Positions 59,952-64,000 of a stretch of 64,000 nt of DNA are shown here, piece after piece. The notes under the pieces are model-generated. The model was not told the DNA's origin. It ran no database searches and worked only from the letters and a program-made list of their open reading frames with translations. The translations under genes and the position numbers were made by a program. Origin of the DNA: Cellulosimicrobium funkei (lineage in GTDB: Bacteria; Actinomycetota; Actinomycetes; Actinomycetales; Cellulomonadaceae). The stretch is from NCBI RefSeq assembly GCF_004519295.1, contig NZ_SOZH01000012.1, positions 60,659 through 124,658 of the forward strand, written 5' to 3'. Position 1 is the first letter of the stretch; each line of letters opens with the position of its first letter.

Positions 59952-60869
59952 ATGTCGCCTTCCGAAGAGATGATTCGGTCGCTACTCCTCCTGCGCGCCG
60001 AAATCGCGGCGGAAGTTGCTGCGAGGATGCTCAGTCTCATTACGCCGCGACTAGGCACAGGGGATTCGATCGATTCGTGGGAAATGGATGTCGACGACCT
60101 CCGTGACATCGAGGCAATCAACTGTGCGTTGCTCCAGTTCTCTGGGATGTCGTGGGATGCGCTCGCGGCCACGACTGAAGGTCAAGTAAGTCGACAAGCG
60201 CTCCATCGAAGGATCGCCCCGCGCTCAGACAGGCTGCGGGCGTTTGCATCAGCCGAGCTTGATGGCGGGTACGCCACGCTGAGCGAGACCCTCGAGGAAA
60301 TCAGAGATCTTGCCTCGATCGTTTCCGACGACTTCCCTGGAGATCTGTCGGCCGCTGTGGACGCTATCGTCCGTCGTCGCAACGACAGAGAATGGTGGGC
60401 CGATCGTGGCCGCGTGTTCGGCCCGCTGCTCGACGAAGAGGGGGCCGCGAACCTGGGTGGAGACGAGCTGGCCGTTCGGATCGTCTACGTCAACCACTAC
60501 GGCGCGCCCGGCGACGACGTCGTGGTTCGACTCAATCTGCCTGACGGGCTGCGCTACATAAAGGGCACGGGGTCAATCTCTATTGAAACCCCGCGCGGGT
60601 TGAAGACACTGCGGATCGGCGACGCGGCAGTGAAGAATACGGGACTAAGTGTGGGTGCCCATCTAGATGGCGAGACTCACGCGTTCACGTTCTCGTTCCA
60701 GATGACAGTTGACTACCTGAATCCCAACGTTCGCAGCGACCCGGAGTGGCTGACAAGAAAGCAGATCGTGACCGTTCTCTTGAACAGGCGACGATGCAAG
60801 GTGGCGGCCTCGCAGAACGAGGGCGATGGGCAGGTTGTCCTCTACGCCCGACCTCCGTGGTCGGACTAG
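59952..60869 (+). CDS. Unknown protein with a beta-sandwich-like C-terminal half
   Basis: 305 residues from ATG 59952. The N-terminal half is helical (EEMIRSLLLLRAEIAAEVAA). The C-terminal half has VRIVYVNHYGAPGDDVVVRL, then NLPDGLRYIKGTGS and SFQMTVDYLN, which recalls DUF11/CARDB-type domains. A secretion signal is not visible. The gene is less GC-rich than its neighbours, suggesting a separate origin. TTGACA at 59926-59931 may belong to its promoter. Confidence 0.6.
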   Translation: MSPSEEMIRSLLLLRAEIAAEVAARMLSLITPRLGTGDSIDSWEMDVDDLRDIEAINCALLQFSGMSWDALAATTEGQVSRQALHRRIAPRSDRLRAFASAELDGGYATLSETLEEIRDLASIVSDDFPGDLSAAVDAIVRRRNDREWWADRGRVFGPLLDEEGAANLGGDELAVRIVYVNHYGAPGDDVVVRLNLPDGLRYIKGTGSISIETPRGLKTLRIGDAAVKNTGLSVGAHLDGETHAFTFSFQMTVDYLNPNVRSDPEWLTRKQIVTVLLNRRRCKVAASQNEGDGQVVLYARPPWSD

Positions 60870-60930
60870 GGGAGAGCTGCGAGCCGGCGCCTGTTGCGGG
60901 ATGAGCCGCGAGCGCCGACAAGGAGACGGG

Positions 60931-61365
60931 TCAACGCCGCCAGTAGGCCTGCGTGAGCTTGTCGCTGACGACCTTGATGAGGGCGCGGGCCTCGGCCTGG
61001 GTTCGGGTGCGCTGGACGATGGCGAGGAGGGGTGCGAGGGCGTCGTCGAGCTCGGTCGACTTGGCGTGGCGGCGCTCGGCTGCTGCCTCGGCGACGACGG
61101 CGCGGGTGTGCTGGTCCTCGGCTTGCCAGAGGGCGATCTGGTCGGGGTCGGCGTCCTTCGTGCCGCTGTAGCGCAGCGTGTGCGGGTTGACGCTCACCGT
61201 CGCGCCGTCGATGGAGCCGTCGACGGTGTAGGTGCCGCCGATGGCGGAGCCGGCGAGCTTGGCGTAGTACAGCGGCCGGTCGTGGTCGAGCCGCCACTCG
61301 TGGATGGCCTTGTTCTTCGTGTCGAGTCGGCGTCCGGCGTAGATGAGCGTGATGGGCGTGGGCAT
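60931..61365 (-). CDS. Unknown protein
   Basis: 144 residues from ATG 61365. It has TLIYAGRRLDTKNKAIHEWR at the N-terminus, a beta-rich middle (GGTYTVDGSIDGATVSVN) and a helical C-terminus. It is the last of three minus-strand genes (62079, 61449, 60931) that probably form one transcript headed by shared element copy 3. No family recognised. Confidence 0.55.
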   Translation of the reverse strand: MPTPITLIYAGRRLDTKNKAIHEWRLDHDRPLYYAKLAGSAIGGTYTVDGSIDGATVSVNPHTLRYSGTKDADPDQIALWQAEDQHTRAVVAEAAAERRHAKSTELDDALAPLLAIVQRTRTQAEARALIKVVSDKLTQAYWRR

Positions 61366-61448
61366 CGTGGGGTTCCTCCGGGCCGGGGCGCTCGCGGGCG
61401 TGGTGGCCGCGAGCGCCGCGGGTTCTGTGGTGGGTGTTGGTGCGTCGG

Positions 61449-61994
61449 TCAGACGAACTCGATGTCGACCTCGGCGGGGATCGGCAGTTCGGCCTGGCAC
61501 CAGTTGCAGACCAGTCGTTCGTCGCCGTCGCCGGTTTCGGAGAACGACTCGGACCCGTGCCAGGACGCCGCGACTGCGGTGGGGACGCCGTGCTCGTCGA
61601 CCGTGACGGAGGTGCCCCACCAGCGCAGGTACCCGTCCTCTTGAAGTTGCCACTCGTGTGACCCGTCGCCGCGCACGTCGAAGGTGGCTCCGGGGCCGCC
61701 GGGGCGGCGGATCTTGCAGGGCTGCTGGGCTCGGGCTTCGGCCTGGGCGTGGTCGTAGCGGTCGAGCTCGTCCTGTGCCTGGGTCAGCCACGTGCGCAGG
61801 TCGGCGGCCGTTCCGGCGAGGACTCCGACCTCGTCCCCGGCGAACGTGAGCGCGACCTCGGTGGGGACGGTGTCCTCGTCGGCCAGGGCGTGGGGCTCGG
61901 CGTCGGTGTCGGGGTTCCAGTGCTGGCCTGCGGTGCGCAGGGTGGGTCGTCCGGAGTATGGGCCCAGGCCGTACCACTCCACTCGGGTGCTCAT
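61449..61994 (-). CDS. Unknown protein with C-terminal CxxC
   Basis: 181 residues from ATG 61994. A helical middle (LTQAQDELDRYDHAQAEARA) is followed by a strand-rich part with two tryptophans and a final CNWCQAELPIP motif that may bind zinc. It is the middle gene of a probable three-gene minus-strand unit. Confidence 0.55.
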   Translation of the reverse strand: MSTRVEWYGLGPYSGRPTLRTAGQHWNPDTDAEPHALADEDTVPTEVALTFAGDEVGVLAGTAADLRTWLTQAQDELDRYDHAQAEARAQQPCKIRRPGGPGATFDVRGDGSHEWQLQEDGYLRWWGTSVTVDEHGVPTAVAASWHGSESFSETGDGDERLVCNWCQAELPIPAEVDIEFV

Positions 61995-62078
61995 GGTCAG
62001 TCCTCTCGTCGATGTGTGTCCGCCGCTGCGGTGTGAGGGCGGGCGCTCGCGGCTCGGGCCGCGAGCGCCGTGGGGTGG

Positions 62079-62633
62079 TCAGGGGGTGGGGGAGCAGTCG
62101 CCGGGGTGGGCGTGGGGGAGGTTGCAGAGCCAGGTGGGCTGGTCGTCGTGGCGGTGGAGGGTGAGGCAGCGGGTGGGGTCGATGGGCTCGTTGAAGAGGC
62201 CGAGCGCGTCGACGGTGAGGATGACCTCGTAGGCGTCGGTGGGCGGGTCGCCCCAGGACAGGCCGCCGCTGGCGAGGTACCAGGTCTTGTGCTCGTCGAT
62301 GTAGAGGGTGGTGACGTCGCGGGGGAAGGCGACGAAGGGTGCGGTCGTGCCGTCGCGGCGGGTGATGGTGTCGGGCTTGAACCAGTCGAGGAACTCGTCG
62401 AGGTGGGCGAGAACTCGGGCGGGGTCGGGGTTCCAGGCGCCGTGCTCGTCCTCGGTTGCGAGGCCGTAGTCCGAGGCGATCGTGGTGAGCAGGTCGGGGT
62501 CTTCGGCGGTGAGGGCGTCGAGGCGGGCGGTGGCGGTGGCGCGCATCTTCGGCCAGTGCTGGATCGGGTCGACCGGGTGGTTGTCGGTGGTGTGCGGGTA
62601 GCGGGTGATCGCGATGGTCATGTCTGCGCCCAT
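62079..62633 (-). CDS. Unknown protein heading a three-gene unit
   Basis: 184 residues from ATG 62633 (an ATG at 62621 is in frame and slightly closer to the conserved part). It shows ITRYPHTTDNHPVDPIQHWP and FVAFPRDVTTLYIDEHKTWY and ends in a His/Cys-containing tail (CLTLHRHDD, CNLPHAHPGDC). No family recognised. Shared promoter/leader element copy 3 lies about 70-100 bp upstream. Confidence 0.55.
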   Translation of the reverse strand: MGADMTIAITRYPHTTDNHPVDPIQHWPKMRATATARLDALTAEDPDLLTTIASDYGLATEDEHGAWNPDPARVLAHLDEFLDWFKPDTITRRDGTTAPFVAFPRDVTTLYIDEHKTWYLASGGLSWGDPPTDAYEVILTVDALGLFNEPIDPTRCLTLHRHDDQPTWLCNLPHAHPGDCSPTP

Positions 62634-62701
62634 GTGGTCGCTGGCCTCCTGAGGGTCCGAGTGTGGAGGAACGCGCCGCGGGGACGCGTGCCCTAGTGCT
62701 C

Positions 62702-62742
62702 CTTGTTTGCTGACATATTCATTCTACGTCTGGCCACTGACA
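62702..62742 (-). promoter_or_regulatory. Shared promoter/leader element, copy 3
   Basis: On the minus strand TGTCAGTGG (62742-62734), seven bases, TAGAAT (62726-62721), four bases, ATGTCAGCAAACAAG (62716-62702). The ATG would encode only MSANKEH before a stop. Confidence 0.78.
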
Positions 62743-62809
62743 TCGCAAAAGTAACGAATCAATAACGACGAGCCGCGACGGGGGTTTGGGCAGCCGCGGG
62801 GCGGGGGAG
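62743..62809. other. Spacer between two divergent shared promoters
   Basis: No gene seen. The divergent elements copy 3 and copy 4 flank this GC-rich spacer. Confidence 0.5.
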
Positions 62810-62850
62810 TGTCAGTGGTGCGGCATAGAATGGATATGTCAGCAAACAAG
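62810..62850 (+). promoter_or_regulatory. Shared promoter/leader element, copy 4
   Basis: TGTCAGTGG (62810-62818), seven bases, TAGAAT (62826-62831), four bases, ATGTCAGCAAACAAG (62836-62850). Spacing is identical to copy 3. The ATG is in frame with the gene at 62860. Confidence 0.78.
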
Positions 62851-62859
62851 GGAGCCAGA

Positions 62860-63216
62860 GTGACCCAGAGCCTCACCACTACCGACCGGCCGGACGCCAC
62901 CCCCATCCCCGGCGAGTTCGGCCCCGAGCCCTCCGCCGCATGCGGCAGCGGCCAGCACTGGACGCACGCGCTGTGCGACGGCCGCACCGACCACGACACC
63001 CCGTGCGCCTGCACCTGCCACGCAGCGCCCGGCCCCACCTGCCCCGACCCGAGCACGTGCCTCGCCCGCACGACCTGCGGCGGCTGCGGAGAGCCCCTGT
63101 GCCACGACCACGGCCCCGCCGACACGTTCGAGTGCCTGCACATCGGCCTCACGCACGCCGAGTGCCACACCGACAGCGCGTGCGGCGCCCTGGCCGCGTG
63201 CACCTACGACTGCTGA
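62860..63216 (+). CDS. Cysteine-rich small protein of unknown function
   Basis: 118 residues from GTG 62860, with AAGGGAG from the leader as ribosome-binding site; the in-frame ATG 62836 would add eight residues beginning MSANK. It has more than a dozen cysteines (CDGRTDHDTPCACTCH, CGGCGEPLCHDH, then a terminal YDC), so it likely binds several zinc ions. No family recognised. It heads a plus-strand unit with 63228 and 63365. Confidence 0.6.
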   Translation: MTQSLTTTDRPDATPIPGEFGPEPSAACGSGQHWTHALCDGRTDHDTPCACTCHAAPGPTCPDPSTCLARTTCGGCGEPLCHDHGPADTFECLHIGLTHAECHTDSACGALAACTYDC

Positions 63217-63227
63217 GAGGAGCCCCC

Positions 63228-63368
63228 ATGGACCTGGTCGCGATCCAGCAGCGCGAGGCCACCTACGCGCTGTGGCGCGAGGCCCAGCACGAGCGCGAGG
63301 CCGACCCCTGCCGCAACTGCCGCGGCTGCCCGGACTGCGTCCCCATCGACGAGAGGAACCACCGATGA
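63228..63368 (+). CDS. Tiny CxxC-containing protein
   Basis: 46 residues from ATG 63228, with GAGAGGAG upstream. The C-terminus has CRNCRGCPDC, a compact metal-binding cluster. The stop overlaps the next start by four bases (ATGA). Function unknown. Confidence 0.55.
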   Translation: MDLVAIQQREATYALWREAQHEREADPCRNCRGCPDCVPIDERNHR

Positions 63369-63829
63369 GCACCCCCACCCCTCACCCCACCAGTCCGACC
63401 CTGCGCGTGCGCATCTACCGCTACGAGCAGGTCGGGCCCGAGCGCCTGATCTTCGAGGGCGAGCGCACCGACCCCAAGTGCCCCATCCCCTTCAAGGGCA
63501 ACATCGAGGCCGCCGAGGCCCTCGGCCCGGCCATCGGCGACAGGTTCATCGTCGGCCGCGGAGACTGCTACTTCGCCGTCGTGGTCGCCACCCCCACCAG
63601 CGGCGGGTGGTTCACCACCTACGAGTGCCACTGCCACGCCGTCGAGCGCGCCCGCGCGGCTCTGCCGCGCACCTGCCCCGGCCACCAGGCCGGGGAGATC
63701 CTCGGCGCGGAGTACATCACCCGCGTGGACGGCGAGCCGATGAAGATCGGGCACTGGTGCGGCACCCCCACCGACCCCTGCATCCCCGGTGAGGTGACCC
63801 CCTACTGCCGAGCCGTCTCGACCCCATGA
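63365..63829 (+). CDS. Unknown protein
   Basis: 154 residues. It shows LRVRIYRYEQVGPERLIFEG near the N-terminus and FTTYECHCHAVERARAALPR with further cysteines (TCPGHQ, HWCGTPTDPC). It could bind zinc. No family recognised. It is coupled to the preceding 46-residue gene. Confidence 0.55.
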   Translation: MSTPTPHPTSPTLRVRIYRYEQVGPERLIFEGERTDPKCPIPFKGNIEAAEALGPAIGDRFIVGRGDCYFAVVVATPTSGGWFTTYECHCHAVERARAALPRTCPGHQAGEILGAEYITRVDGEPMKIGHWCGTPTDPCIPGEVTPYCRAVSTP

Positions 63830-64000
63830 GCTCGAGCGAGCTCGCCCCTGCGAGGCGGACCTGCCGCCAGCCGCCGGCCCCGCTCAGCCACGCACGACCG
63901 AGTGCGCGGCCCGCGCAGCGGGCCGACCCAGGATCCACCCGGGCCGCCCCGGCGGCCCGGCCAGCACCTCCGCGCGCAGCGCGGAGACCCGGAGGGTCGG
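63830..64000. other. Window end with no gene seen
   Basis: The last 170 bp are very GC-rich with short GGCC-type repeats (near 63915-64000). I see no start or gene that can be supported. Confidence 0.5.

Overview
The window is high-GC DNA with many GTG starts, ATGA/GTGA gene overlaps and actinobacterial families (Lsr2, CmtR-type metal sensors, an LigC-like ligase). It most likely comes from an actinomycete of the Micrococcales type (Cellulomonas/Cellulosimicrobium-like); genus and replicon are inference. There are no rRNA, tRNA, ribosomal or other core genes. The whole stretch reads as accessory DNA: a multi-metal resistance island carrying a transposon, followed by a plasmid- or integrative-element-like module of small genes.

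Layout. (1) 1-9.5 kb: the tail of a probable CDF cation transporter, copper/cytochrome genes (CtaG-like, CcsB, DsbA-like, CcdA, a CopD-CtaG fusion) and an Nramp transporter. (2) 9.5-14.2 kb: a cadmium/lead-type P1B-ATPase with a CmtR-like sensor, then a cassette of CmtR-type sensor, CadD transporter and CzcO-like flavoprotein. (3) 14.2-30.3 kb: a large arsenic island with ArsR, a flavoprotein, ArsN1-like acetyltransferase, a complete PstSCAB phosphate transporter, two ArsR-ArsC fusions, a stand-alone ArsC and ArsR, Acr3, TrxA, TrxB, an MFS exporter, an ArsO-like monooxygenase and another ArsR. (4) 31.5-41.0 kb: a complete Tn402/Tn5053-like mercury transposon (tniA-B-Q-R, merR, merA, merB and a second disulfide oxidoreductase) with matching 24-bp ends and a 5-bp target duplication. 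It sits in the res region of a resident resolvase gene. (5) 41.1-46.5 kb: that resolvase, a zinc-ribbon protein, a D12-class adenine methylase convergent with a ParB-like protein, an HNH-like protein and an ATP-dependent DNA ligase. (6) 46.6-48.7 kb: a second, about 95 % identical copy of the sensor-CadD-flavoprotein cassette. (7) 48.7-64 kb: mostly unknown small genes plus Schlafen-type AlbA_2, YfbU, SRAP, Lsr2, HhH-GPD and MoxR-like proteins. Four transcription units here share one promoter/leader motif.

How the parts work together. Arsenate is probably kept out by a dedicated Pst system, reduced by thioredoxin-fed ArsC enzymes encoded with their own TrxA/TrxB, and exported as arsenite by Acr3; organoarsenicals would be handled by ArsN1 and ArsO/MFS. 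Hg(II) and organomercury are handled by MerA and MerB, and Cd/Pb/Zn by the ATPase and two CadD pumps. At least eight ArsR/SmtB-type regulatory domains are present. A shared 16-bp operator pattern, ATNGA-N6-TCNAT, occurs at seven exact positions, all at the starts of metal or phosphate genes, which suggests one operator grammar for the island.
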